NCBI RefSeq assembly: GCF_001584725.1
Contig: NZ_CP014606.1
Span: forward strand, 1,331,501-1,395,500
From: an endosymbiont 'TC1' of Trimyema compressum
Lineage (GTDB): Bacteria; Bacillota; TC1
Direction: 5' to 3'
Length of the DNA: 64,000 nucleotides
Positions within the stretch are counted from its first letter, which is position 1. Each line of letters opens with the position of its first letter. Shown piece by piece: positions 56,814 to 64,000 of this stretch. The translations under genes and the position numbers were made by a program. The notes below the pieces were generated by a model. That model saw nothing but the letters and a program-made list of their open reading frames with translations, was not told the origin of the DNA and made no database searches.

Positions 56814-56895
56814 TTTCCTTCATAGAAATTTTCTCATCGACTCTACTACGATCCATTTCACATCTCCCTTTCATATTAAATTTCACACAATAAAA

Positions 56896-56921
56896 GCACG
56901 CATCCAGCCCTGAATACGTGC
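56896..56921 (-). promoter_or_regulatory. 5' leader hairpin of the permease gene
   Basis: GCACGTAT/ATGCGTGC hairpin on the minus strand, 40 bases before the permease start, beginning just downstream of a TATAAT -10 box (plus-strand region 56923-56930). The ten-base palindrome-like GCGTATACAA (56936-56945) lies in the promoter spacer and resembles GntR-type TTGTATACAA operators. No purine riboswitch fold (the P1-P2-P3 core with CAUAUA and ACUAUG-type strands) could be drawn. Confidence 0.5.
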
Positions 56922-56994
56922 CATTATATATGCAAATTGTATACGCTTACATTATATTAAAATATTTTTACTAAAAACCATCTCTTTTAGTCTA

Positions 56995-57654
56995 TTAAAT
57001 ACCCTTTAACATAAAAATTGAAATAACCCCTAAAGCATTCGTAATCATATGTAAAATAATGGGTAACCAGATTGTTTTCGTGCGATAGTAGGACCAAGCA
57101 AAAATCCCACCCATAAACAAATAAGGAATGACATTTAAATAATCGCCTCCCATAATAACATGGGCTAAACCAAATACAAGCACACTAATAAAAACACTTC
57201 TCAAGCGAAATCCTGCTAACTTAAAAATAACAAATCTAAAAATAATTTCTTCCACAAAAGGCCCAAAAATAATGACATCAATAACCATAATTAAGGGTAC
57301 TGTTGTCAAAAGTGTTTCAGCAACCTGTTGATTTTGACTAACTCCTGCTCCAATAGCCATTGTTAACACATTTGCCAATATAGAACAACCATAAAATACA
57401 ATTAGCCACAAGAAAAGACGTTTGTATGTTTTTTTCTGAACAAAAATCTGCCATTCCTTCTTTAAAGATGTTCTAAAATAATAAGCATAGAATATAAAAA
57501 GTAAAAAGGAACTAACAACCTGTAAAAAAACATTCCACTGTAAATAACTTACTTCATCAAGTTTCAAATAATGCACTAATCCAATAATAACTATATTCAC
57601 TAATAAAAAAGAGGCAATATAAACCAGTAATGCCACTATGCTTTTCTTTTTCAT
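56995..57654 (-). CDS. CPBP family intramembrane metalloprotease
   Basis: 219 residues, about six membrane spans. Motif 1 PFVEEIIFRFVIFK (EExxxR), motif 2 FGLAHVI (FxxxH), motif 3 PIILHMITNALG (HxxxN). Intact, unlike the paralogue at 22867-23710. CPBP proteins process prenylated or peptide substrates and sometimes confer immunity to bacteriocins; no bacteriocin cluster is evident beside it. Confidence 0.92.
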   Translation of the reverse strand: MKKKSIVALLVYIASFLLVNIVIIGLVHYLKLDEVSYLQWNVFLQVVSSFLLFIFYAYYFRTSLKKEWQIFVQKKTYKRLFLWLIVFYGCSILANVLTMAIGAGVSQNQQVAETLLTTVPLIMVIDVIIFGPFVEEIIFRFVIFKLAGFRLRSVFISVLVFGLAHVIMGGDYLNVIPYLFMGGIFAWSYYRTKTIWLPIILHMITNALGVISIFMLKGI

Positions 57655-57678
57655 AACCCACTCCCTTAAATTGCTTAT

Positions 57679-57708
57679 AAAAAAAGGTGGAGCTTACTCC
57701 ACCTTTTA
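57679..57708 (-). terminator. Terminator after rpsI
   Basis: AAAAGGTGGAG/CTCCACCTTTT hairpin with a run of T on the minus strand, 7 bases after the rpsI stop. Confidence 0.92.
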
Positions 57709-57714
57709 GATTGA

Positions 57715-58110
57715 TTAACGTTTTGAGAACTGTGATGCTTTTCTGGCTTTTTTCAAACCGTATTTTTTTCTCTCTTTCATACGTGGGTCTCTTGTTAAGA
57801 AACCTTCCCTTTTAAGAGCAGGTCTTAAAGTAGCCTCTGCCTCAATAAGCGCTCTGGAAATACCGTGACGAATTGCCCCTGCTTGACCAGAAACACCGCC
57901 TCCGTTTGTTTTAGCGATTACATCGTATTTATCTAAAGTTTCTGTTACAACCAATGGTTGTTTAACAATCATTACTAAAATATCTTGATTTAAATACTCT
58001 TTAACTTCTCTGTTGTTAATAGTAATTTGTCCATTTCCAGGTACTAAATATACTCTAGCAACAGCATTTTTTCTTCTGCCCGTACCGTAATAACGTACTT
58101 GTTCCACCAT
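57715..58110 (-). CDS. rpsI: Small ribosomal subunit protein uS9
   Basis: 131 residues; [21 protein letters not shown] at the start, [19 protein letters not shown] in the middle and the basic C-terminal [16 protein letters not shown] that reaches the P-site tRNA. The normal partner of rplM, 11 bases downstream. Confidence 0.98.
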   Translation of the reverse strand: MVEQVRYYGTGRRKNAVARVYLVPGNGQITINNREVKEYLNQDILVMIVKQPLVVTETLDKYDVIAKTNGGGVSGQAGAIRHGISRALIEAEATLRPALKREGFLTRDPRMKERKKYGLKKARKASQFSKR

Positions 58111-58121
58111 GACTAAACCTC

Positions 58122-58556
58122 CTATCCTTTAATTTCTAAAACTTCAGGCTTCTGTGCTTGGTGTGGATGTTCACTACCTGCGTACACATGAAGTTTAGCC
58201 AATACTTGTCTACCTAATTTATTATGAGCAACCATGCCTTTAACTGCTATTTCAACAATTCTTTCAGGATGTTTCTCCATCATATCTTTATAGCATATTG
58301 TTTTTAAATTGCCAGTATAACCAGTATGTCTTCTATATAGTTTTTGATTTTCTTTATTACCTGTTAAAGCAACTTTTTCTGCATTAATTACAATTACGTA
58401 ATCTCCTGTATCTAAGTGTGGTGTAAACTCAGGTTTATGTTTTCCTCTTAATACAGAAGCGATTTCACTAGCTAGACGACCTGATCTTTTACCATCAGCG
58501 TCTACAACATACCATTTTCTATTAATAGAATCTGGTTTTGCCATATATGTTTTCAT
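58122..58556 (-). CDS. rplM: Large ribosomal subunit protein uL13
   Basis: 144 residues; [71 protein letters not shown]. Start at 58556 after AAGGAGG. Confidence 0.98.
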   Translation of the reverse strand: MKTYMAKPDSINRKWYVVDADGKRSGRLASEIASVLRGKHKPEFTPHLDTGDYVIVINAEKVALTGNKENQKLYRRHTGYTGNLKTICYKDMMEKHPERIVEIAVKGMVAHNKLGRQVLAKLHVYAGSEHPHQAQKPEVLEIKG

Positions 58557-58983
58557 AGGAATCCTCCTTATTTGTTGTTTTCGTTATTCTTGTTTCTATA
58601 AAAACCTTAGAAGCGGGGCTCTTGCTTTCAAAATCTTTACAAAATGCACTACTAATTATATCTAAGATAGTAGTTAAAGTCAATAAAATAGTAGGTAATT
58701 GGTTCCTTTCAATGTTTTTCCGTTGTTGTTTTCTTTGAAAAATATGCCTCACCAATAATAGAGGGTGATAAAATAACATTCTTGGTCCCGCATATCTCAT
58801 TACTTTACCCATTACTTGTTTTTTATCTTTGCTATAGCATTGGGTACTACATTTACTACAAAACACGTCTTCTTCTATGTTAGGACAGCATTCTGCCCTA
58901 ACATCAGAATACGCCATAAGCTCTTTACACTCAGGACACACCCTCTCAGATTCATGATTCTTTTTGCAGTATAAAGTAATCAT
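58522..58983 (-). CDS. YgbA-family (nitrous oxide-stimulated promoter) protein, ends uncertain
   Basis: The 153-residue frame begins [20 protein letters not shown] and continues [60 protein letters not shown], matching PF11756 YgbA with its paired Cys motifs (CPEC, CSKC). The family is about 105-120 residues and the remaining C-terminal 50 residues here read through the rplM promoter and leader, so the natural stop has probably been lost by a frame change. Just upstream, MNKKAQKAN sits in another frame. YgbA in enteric bacteria is nitric-oxide induced and relates to Fe-S/iron recovery. Confidence 0.75.
   Translation of the reverse strand: MITLYCKKNHESERVCPECKELMAYSDVRAECCPNIEEDVFCSKCSTQCYSKDKKQVMGKVMRYAGPRMLFYHPLLLVRHIFQRKQQRKNIERNQLPTILLTLTTILDIISSAFCKDFESKSPASKVFIETRITKTTNKEDSYENIYGKTRFY
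58557..58648 (-). promoter_or_regulatory. rplM 5' leader, candidate L13 autoregulatory structure
   Basis: About 90 bases of leader between the promoter and rplM. It contains GAAAGCAAGAGCCCCGCTTC which can form a short AAGC/GCTT stem with a purine-rich loop. Bacillota commonly carry an L13 leader here that lets L13 repress its own operon. I could not verify the full consensus fold. Confidence 0.45.
58655..58683 (-). promoter_or_regulatory. rplM-rpsI promoter
   Basis: Minus strand TTGACT, 17-base spacer, TATAAT. It lies within the 3' part of the YgbA-like frame, which suggests that the extreme C-terminal codons of that frame are not part of the real protein. Confidence 0.8.
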
Positions 58984-59041
58984 TTCATTTACAATTTGCT
59001 TTTTGTGCTTTCTTATTCATTTTAGAATTACCTACAAACTC

Positions 59042-59063
59042 AAGGTTAGTATATGCTAACCTT
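59042..59063 (-). promoter_or_regulatory. Inverted repeat upstream of the YgbA-like gene
   Basis: Eight-base perfect arms AAGGTTAG/CTAACCTT separated by six bases, directly upstream of the gene. Could be an operator for a stress regulator (the family is often under NO/iron control) or a weak terminator; the following sequence lacks a clear T run on the minus strand. Confidence 0.4.
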
Positions 59064-59114
59064 ATTCTTAATTGTAAATGAGAAGCTATAACTAGTCAAT
59101 TGCTATAACAATAA

Positions 59115-59148
59115 AAAAGGATTTGCATCATTATAGATGCAAATCCCT
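59115..59148 (-). terminator. Terminator after the HTH/PBP regulator relic
   Basis: GGATTTGCATC/GATGCAAATCC stem; the minus strand continues with TTTTTT. Confidence 0.85.
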
Positions 59149-59169
59149 ATTATTTCTTTTATGTTGTAG

Positions 59170-60090
59170 CTATTCCCCCCCCATTTCTGAAACATCATAG
59201 CAACCTAATCCTTCTATTTCCTTTTTAAAGGCATCAGACTGAATAATCTCAATAGCTTTTTGGAATAATGGCTTTGAAAGATCTTCTTTTTTTATAATTA
59301 AATCATAAGCTTCTGTTTGGAGAGGCACAAAGTCTATTTCAGCTACCTGAAGAGCTGCTTTTTCATTACCTAAACCAACAATCGCCATCTCCCATGGCAA
59401 TAGCACTGGCTACAGCTAGATGAGATGTTCTTTCTCTGTCATAGCCTTCAATAGTGATCCCTAACACACCTAATTTTCTCAAATGCTCATCTAGCAGTAC
59501 CCGAGTACCACTACCTTTTTCTCTATTGATAATTCTTAACTGTTTATCTAAAATATCTTTTACTGAATGTATATTGTGAGGATTACCTTTTTTACATAAA
59601 ATCCTTGTTTCCTTTTGACTAAACGAAAGATAACAGCTGGTATCCCTGGTAACAATCGAAGAACATAAGGTTCATTGTAGGCTCCTGTATCGCCATCCCA
59701 TAAATGAAGCAGTGCTAAAAAAACTTACCTCGTTATTGTAAAGGGCATACAACCCATTATAGCTACCTACCATAAGCTCGTAACACCTGAGTCTCCCCAC
59801 CGTCGTGAAAGATGACTGGAAAGACTATCTAAAATTACATCTTGACCACAAATTACAAAACCCTGCTGAATAACTTTTTCCTCTTCAACAGTTTCAGCTA
59901 TACCATCAATAGATATTTTCTTATAGCGTGCCAACTCTTCTGGCTCTACTCTGAATTTATTGCCAACGCGATAAGCTTTCAGCTCACCTCGTTTAATTAA
60001 TTCATAAACTGTATTTTTGGCAATTTGCAAGCTGTCTGCAACTTCTTGAGGTTTTAAAGATTGATTTTTATCTCCCACTGTCACCATCAT
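59170..60090 (-). pseudogene. HTH (MerR/excisionase-like)-PBP-domain transcriptional regulator, frameshifted
   Basis: The N-terminal part (59767-60090) has an HTH: LKPQEVADSLQIAKNTVYEL, KRGELKAYRVGNKFRVEPEE. The C-terminal PBP-like domain survives in pieces: RIINREKGSGTRVLLDEHLR, YDRERTSHLAVASAIAMG, then after a frame change VGLGNEKAALQVAEIDFVPL and YDLIIKKEDL ending EMGGE at 59170. Related to one-component regulators with a PBP_like (molybdate/tungstate-associated) sensor domain. A C run at 59175-59181 lies near the 3' end. At least three interruptions. Confidence 0.82.
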
Positions 60091-60099
60091 CCTTCCTTA

Positions 60100-60975
60100 T
60101 TATTCAAATATATGAACCTTTTTTTTATGGGGTTCCGCAAAGAAATGTCCTAGTATTTTTTCAAAAGCAACCCCTTCTTTATTAAAACTCTGATTCTGAT
60201 AGGTACCTTTTGCAGCTTCTTCTACAAAAGCTGTCGCCTTATCCATAGCTACATCTAAACCTTCACCCATAATAATGCTTCCAGTTAAAACACTGGCATA
60301 CATATCTCCTGTTCCAGGGTAAATTTCAGGCACATAGTCAATCGGAGCATGAAAAAATAAGTCTTCTTCATTATCATACCCTAAATTTCCATGACTATCT
60401 TCAGGTAAAGAAACACCAGTCACAACAACTTTATGAGGACCTAATTCAGCAAGCTCTTTTAGTAACCCTTTTGCCTCTTTATGAGAATAAACTTTATTTT
60501 CATAAGGCTTTTGTAGTAAAAAACAGGCTTCAGTCATATTCGGTGTAATTACATCTGCCTTTTTAACTAAAGAAAGCATAGCTCTGCCCATTTCTTCTGT
60601 ATAGGTGACATAGAGTTTTCCTTCATCTCCCATAACAGGGTCAACTACAATTAGCTGCTCCTTTTTAGTCTTAAAATCATCCATAAACTGAGAAACAATC
60701 TCAATTTGTTCATAAGAACCTAAAAAGCCTGTGTAAATACAAGAAAATTCTAAAGCCATCTCTTGCCAATGGCGAATAAAATCTTTCATATATGGTGTAA
60801 AATCTAAAAAGGAAAAATCCCCTAACCCATCAGAATGGCTACTTAATATCGCTGTAGGTAAAGGACATACTTGTATTCCCATAACTGATAAAATAGAAAT
60901 GGCAGTTGTTAAAGAACATCTGCCAAACCCTGACAAATCATGAATAGCTGCTACTCGAGGTATTAATCCATTCAT
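60100..60975 (-). CDS. Pyridoxal/pyridoxamine kinase (PdxK/PdxY-like)
   Basis: 291-residue ribokinase-fold kinase. MNGLIPRVAAIHDLSGFGRC at the start, PLPTAILSSHSDGLGDFSF, VVDPVMGDEGKLYVTYTEEM, ITPNMTEACFLL and the anion-hole motif PGTGDMYASVLTGSII. Phosphorylates vitamin B6 vitamers, consistent with the many PLP enzymes nearby. It follows argG in the same direction. Confidence 0.92.
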   Translation of the reverse strand: MNGLIPRVAAIHDLSGFGRCSLTTAISILSVMGIQVCPLPTAILSSHSDGLGDFSFLDFTPYMKDFIRHWQEMALEFSCIYTGFLGSYEQIEIVSQFMDDFKTKKEQLIVVDPVMGDEGKLYVTYTEEMGRAMLSLVKKADVITPNMTEACFLLQKPYENKVYSHKEAKGLLKELAELGPHKVVVTGVSLPEDSHGNLGYDNEEDLFFHAPIDYVPEIYPGTGDMYASVLTGSIIMGEGLDVAMDKATAFVEEAAKGTYQNQSFNKEGVAFEKILGHFFAEPHKKKVHIFE

Positions 60976-60995
60976 TACAACCCTTCTTTCAGCTC

Positions 60996-62192
60996 CTATT
61001 TTTTAAGCTTTAAGGCTCTCGTTTTCAATGGTAAACCAAAGCAATTAATAAAGCCTTCTGCATCTTTGTGATCATAAAGTTCTTCATCCATCGTAAATGA
61101 AGCAATATTAGTATCATAAAGTGAATATGGAGATTTGCTACCAGCTATAGTACAATTCCCTTTATAAAGTTTAATTTTAACAGTACCTGTTACTGTTTTT
61201 TGAGTATCATTAACAAAAGCATCTAAAGCTTCTCTTAACGGAGAAAACCATTGTCCATAATAAACTAACTCAGCATAGCGTTGAGATACTAATTGTTTAT
61301 AGTGATAGGTATCTCTATCTAAACATAAATATTCTAAATCATTATGAGCGGTGTAAAGAATTCGACCACCTGGATTTTCGTAAACGCCTCTAGATTTAAT
61401 ACCTACAAGACGGTTTTCTACTAAATCATCAATGCCAACACCATTTCTTGCACCCATTTCATTTAGTAGTGTTAATAATTCAACACTGCCCATTTTCTTG
61501 CCATCAATAGCTACAGGCATACCTTTTTCAAAATCAATAGTTACATATTCTGCTTTATCAGGTGCATCTTCTGGAGCCGTAACAATATGATAAAGCTCTT
61601 TTTGATGTTCATTCCAAGGATCTTCTAAGTCCATACCTTCATGACTTAAGTGCCAAATATTTCTATCCATACTGTATAGATTTTTCTTAGTTACTGGTAG
61701 TGGAATTCCTCTTTTTTCAGCATAGTCAATAGCTTCTTCACGAGATTTAATATCCCAAATCCTCCAAGGAGCAATAATCTTCATTTCTGGTGCTAATGCC
61801 ATTATCGTTAACTCAAAACGAACTTGGTCATTTCCTTTTCCAGTACAACCATGGCAAATAGCTTCTGCTCCTTCTGCTTTCGCAATTTCTACTAAACGCT
61901 TAGCAATACAAGGACGAGCAGTAGCTGTTCCTAATAAATATTTGGTTTCATATACTGCCCCTGCTTTTAATGTAGGGAATATATAGTTATCTACATAGTC
62001 TTGTGTTAGATTTTCAATATAAATCTTAGATGCTCCTGAAGCAATTGCTTTATCTCTTAATGGCTCAAGCTCTTCTCCTTGCCCAACATCTCCTGCTACA
62101 CAAATTACTTCATAACCATATGTTTCTTTCAACCATGCAATAATAATTGAAGTATCTAAACCGCCTGAATAGGCTAATACTACTTTTTTCAT
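60996..62192 (-). CDS. argG: Argininosuccinate synthase
   Basis: Joins citrulline and aspartate in arginine synthesis; 398 residues. [19 protein letters not shown] (PPi loop SGGxDTS), [46 protein letters not shown] and [18 protein letters not shown]. Downstream of argF by about 20 bases; no argH follows, the next gene is the kinase. Confidence 0.97.
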   Translation of the reverse strand: MKKVVLAYSGGLDTSIIIAWLKETYGYEVICVAGDVGQGEELEPLRDKAIASGASKIYIENLTQDYVDNYIFPTLKAGAVYETKYLLGTATARPCIAKRLVEIAKAEGAEAICHGCTGKGNDQVRFELTIMALAPEMKIIAPWRIWDIKSREEAIDYAEKRGIPLPVTKKNLYSMDRNIWHLSHEGMDLEDPWNEHQKELYHIVTAPEDAPDKAEYVTIDFEKGMPVAIDGKKMGSVELLTLLNEMGARNGVGIDDLVENRLVGIKSRGVYENPGGRILYTAHNDLEYLCLDRDTYHYKQLVSQRYAELVYYGQWFSPLREALDAFVNDTQKTVTGTVKIKLYKGNCTIAGSKSPYSLYDTNIASFTMDEELYDHKDAEGFINCFGLPLKTRALKLKK

Positions 62193-62213
62193 TTTAATTC
62201 CTCCCCGTTCTTT

Positions 62214-63164
62214 CTATAATAAATTAGCTAAAATAGCTTTTTGAGCATGTAGTCTATCTTCTGCTTCATCAAAGACAACTGAGTGTTTTCCTTCAATTAC
62301 ATCTTCTGTAATTTCTTCTCCTCTATGAGCTGGCAAACAATGCATCACAATTACATCTTTTGCAGCTTTTTTCAGAAGTTCTTCATTAATCTGATATTGG
62401 CTTAAATGTTTTTTTCTTTCAGACATTTCTTCTTCCTGTCCCATACTTGCCCAAACATCTGCATAAAGAACATCTGCTTGACTACTGGCAACATCAATAT
62501 CTGGAGTAACAATAATTTTTCCACCTGTATCTTTGGCAATACTTTTAGCAACCTGAACCCAGTTTTCTTCTGGTTCATAACCACCTGGAGAAGCAATTAC
62601 TATTTCCATACCCATTTTAGCACCACCAATCATTAGTGAATGTGCCATATTATTACCATCACCTATATAAGCCAGTTTCACACCCTTTAAATTATGTCCC
62701 TTATGTTCTCTAATTGTTTGTAAATCAGCTAAAACTTGACAAGGATGTAAAGCATCAGTCAAACCATTAATAATTGGAATAGAAGCATAAGTTGCTAATT
62801 CTTCAACATCATCATGACTGTAGGTACGAATCATAACGCCGTCTAAATAACGACTTAAAACCCGAGCCGTATCGCGAATCGGTTCTCCTCTACCCATTTG
62901 CAAATCAGTAGCTGATAAAAATAGGGGATAGCCACCTAGTTGGATCATGCCAACTTCAAAAGATACTCTAGTTCTAGTTGAGCTTTTTTGGAAAATTAGC
63001 CCTAATGTTTTTCCTTTTAATAGTTCATGAGGTTCTCCTTTTTTTACTTTACCTTTCAAATAATCAGCAAAATCTAAAAGGAAAACAATTTCTTCACTTG
63101 TGTAGTCTTTCAGGCTTAAAAAGTCTCTGCCTTTTAAAGAACCTGTCATTTCTAGTAAACTCAT
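62214..63164 (-). CDS. argF: Ornithine carbamoyltransferase
   Basis: 316 residues. LIFQKSSTRTRVSFEVGMIQ (carbamoyl-P STRTR site), HPCQVLADLQTI, IGDGNNMAHSLMIGGAKMGM and VMHCLPAHRGEEIT. The ATG directly follows the argD stop (TAAATG), indicating a coupled argD-argF-argG unit. Confidence 0.97.
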   Translation of the reverse strand: MSLLEMTGSLKGRDFLSLKDYTSEEIVFLLDFADYLKGKVKKGEPHELLKGKTLGLIFQKSSTRTRVSFEVGMIQLGGYPLFLSATDLQMGRGEPIRDTARVLSRYLDGVMIRTYSHDDVEELATYASIPIINGLTDALHPCQVLADLQTIREHKGHNLKGVKLAYIGDGNNMAHSLMIGGAKMGMEIVIASPGGYEPEENWVQVAKSIAKDTGGKIIVTPDIDVASSQADVLYADVWASMGQEEEMSERKKHLSQYQINEELLKKAAKDVIVMHCLPAHRGEEITEDVIEGKHSVVFDEAEDRLHAQKAILANLL

Positions 63165-64000
63165 TTAATTGCCCCTTTCCTCTAACAAATCATCTAATAA
63201 GAAAATTAATTTATCTATTTCTTCCTCTTCAATTGTCAAAGGCGGTAAGAAACGCATTGTATTACCTTTAGCTTGATTAATAATAATGCCTTTTTCATAG
63301 GCTTTTGCCACTAAATCAGAGCCATCATCAACTAAGGAAAAGCCAACCATTAAACCTCTGCCTTTTAATTCTAAAATAGATTCATGTTTTTGCTGTAAAG
63401 CAAATAGACCAGATGATAGATAAACACTTCTCTTTTTTATTGTATCCATAAATCCATCAGATAGCAATGTTTCAAGGACAACAATTCCTCCTCTACAAGC
63501 AACTGGATTGCCACCAAAAGTAGAACCGTGATCACCTGGTACAAAAGTTTCAGCAACTTCAGCTTTAGCTAAAATAGCACCTAATGGTAATCCCCCTCCT
63601 AGTGCTTTTGCACTGGTAAGAATATCGGGTTCGACACCAAGCCATTCATAAGCAAACAGGCTACCAGTACGACCTAATCCAGTCTGTATTTCATCAAAAA
63701 TCAAAAGCAGATTCTGTTCTTTACATAATTGGTTTAAATCCTTCATAAACCCTACAGTACAACTATTTAGTCCACCTTCTCCTTGAATAGGTTCTACTAA
63801 AATAGCGCACACATCTTCATTAACTAAGGCTTTTACACTTTCAATATCATTTAATATAGCATACTCAAAGCCTGTTGGTAATGGAGAGAAGTTGGTATGA
63901 AAACTGTCTTGTCCTGTTGCACTTACAGTAGCTAAAGTTCTGCCATGAAAAGACTCTTTAAAAGTTATAATCTTATTCTTCTCCTTACCATACTTGCCTT
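63165..64000 (-). CDS. argD: Acetylornithine aminotransferase, 5' end beyond the window
   Basis: The open frame runs from the stop at 63165 to the window edge, so the N-terminal third is missing here. From the right edge: FKESFHGRTLATVSATGQ, ILVEPIQGEGGLNSC, LLIFDEIQTGLGRTGSLFAY (PLP Asp), DILTSAKALGGGLPLGAILA (PLP lysine) and HGSTFGGNPVACRGGIVVLE. Class III aminotransferase of the arginine pathway; the ORF appears undamaged across the visible part. Confidence 0.95.
   Translation of the reverse strand, partial: GKYGKEKNKIITFKESFHGRTLATVSATGQDSFHTNFSPLPTGFEYAILNDIESVKALVNEDVCAILVEPIQGEGGLNSCTVGFMKDLNQLCKEQNLLLIFDEIQTGLGRTGSLFAYEWLGVEPDILTSAKALGGGLPLGAILAKAEVAETFVPGDHGSTFGGNPVACRGGIVVLETLLSDGFMDTIKKRSVYLSSGLFALQQKHESILELKGRGLMVGFSLVDDGSDLVAKAYEKGIIINQAKGNTMRFLPPLTIEEEEIDKLIFLLDDLLEERGN

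Noticed and set aside
56314-56913. Plus-strand open frames opposite the purine permease
   Set aside because: Low-complexity Thr/Ile/Pro-rich translations produced by the antisense of membrane segments.

Overview
The window is AT-rich DNA from a low-GC Gram-positive bacterium (Bacillota), most likely a clostridium-like anaerobe. Several things point this way. There is a holB/ricT/yabA/trmN6/rsmI/metG/tatD block with yabA and ricT (yaaT), a whiA-rapZ-uvrC-uvrA block, and a DUF951-ssb pair. Ribosome-binding sites are strong AGGAGG-type, and there is a selenocysteine tRNA (selC). I cannot name the species.

Layout. 1-6 kb: a dead YdeI-like gene, a BMP-family lipoprotein, a small membrane protein, uppP, tatD and metG. 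6-13.8 kb: rsmI (broken), trmN6-like, yabA, ricT, holB, tmk, a broken EamA exporter and two PLP enzymes. 13.8-22 kb: a run of broken accessory genes (amino-acid antiporter, large membrane protein, nucleoside deaminase, mtnP, mtnA, D-2-hydroxyacid dehydrogenase, class II aldolase) with one intact aminotransferase. 22-31.7 kb: small membrane/PH proteins, a broken CPBP protease, then the intact whiA-rapZ-PHP-HAD-uvrC-uvrA block. 31.8-41 kb: a GT2 glycosyltransferase, transporter and LytTR remnants, recQ downstream of a full-length P-type ATPase whose catalytic motifs are altered and its secreted-type partner, a lipid kinase and a broken ECF S component. 41.4-42.9 kb: tRNA-Sec, a flavodoxin-like reductase, ssb and DUF951. 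42.9-48 kb: a complete but broken Tad/Flp pilus cluster. 48-55.5 kb: NifX-like and DUF134 genes, a Fic toxin/antitoxin pair with a broken toxin, a MoeA/MogA-like protein with a transglutaminase-like partner, a 40-residue peptide gene, class II fba, a broken HAD gene and a NUDIX gene. 55.5-64 kb: an NCS2 purine permease, a CPBP protease, rpsI-rplM, a YgbA-family gene, a broken HTH/PBP regulator, pdxK-like, argG, argF and the start-truncated argD.

The main theme is selective genome decay. About twenty-five genes are interrupted by frameshifts (many at homopolymers), stops or deletions, and nearly all are accessory. Long housekeeping genes (uvrA, uvrC, metG, argG, recQ, whiA, rapZ) are open from end to end. 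That contrast argues against random sequencing error as the sole cause. Whole pathways appear to be going together: the Tad pilus, the methylthioadenosine salvage/DHAP-shunt cluster and a Fic toxin. Against this background the intact but motif-altered P-type ATPase with its partner, the transglutaminase-like/MoeA-like pair and the 40-residue peptide gene look most worth pursuing.
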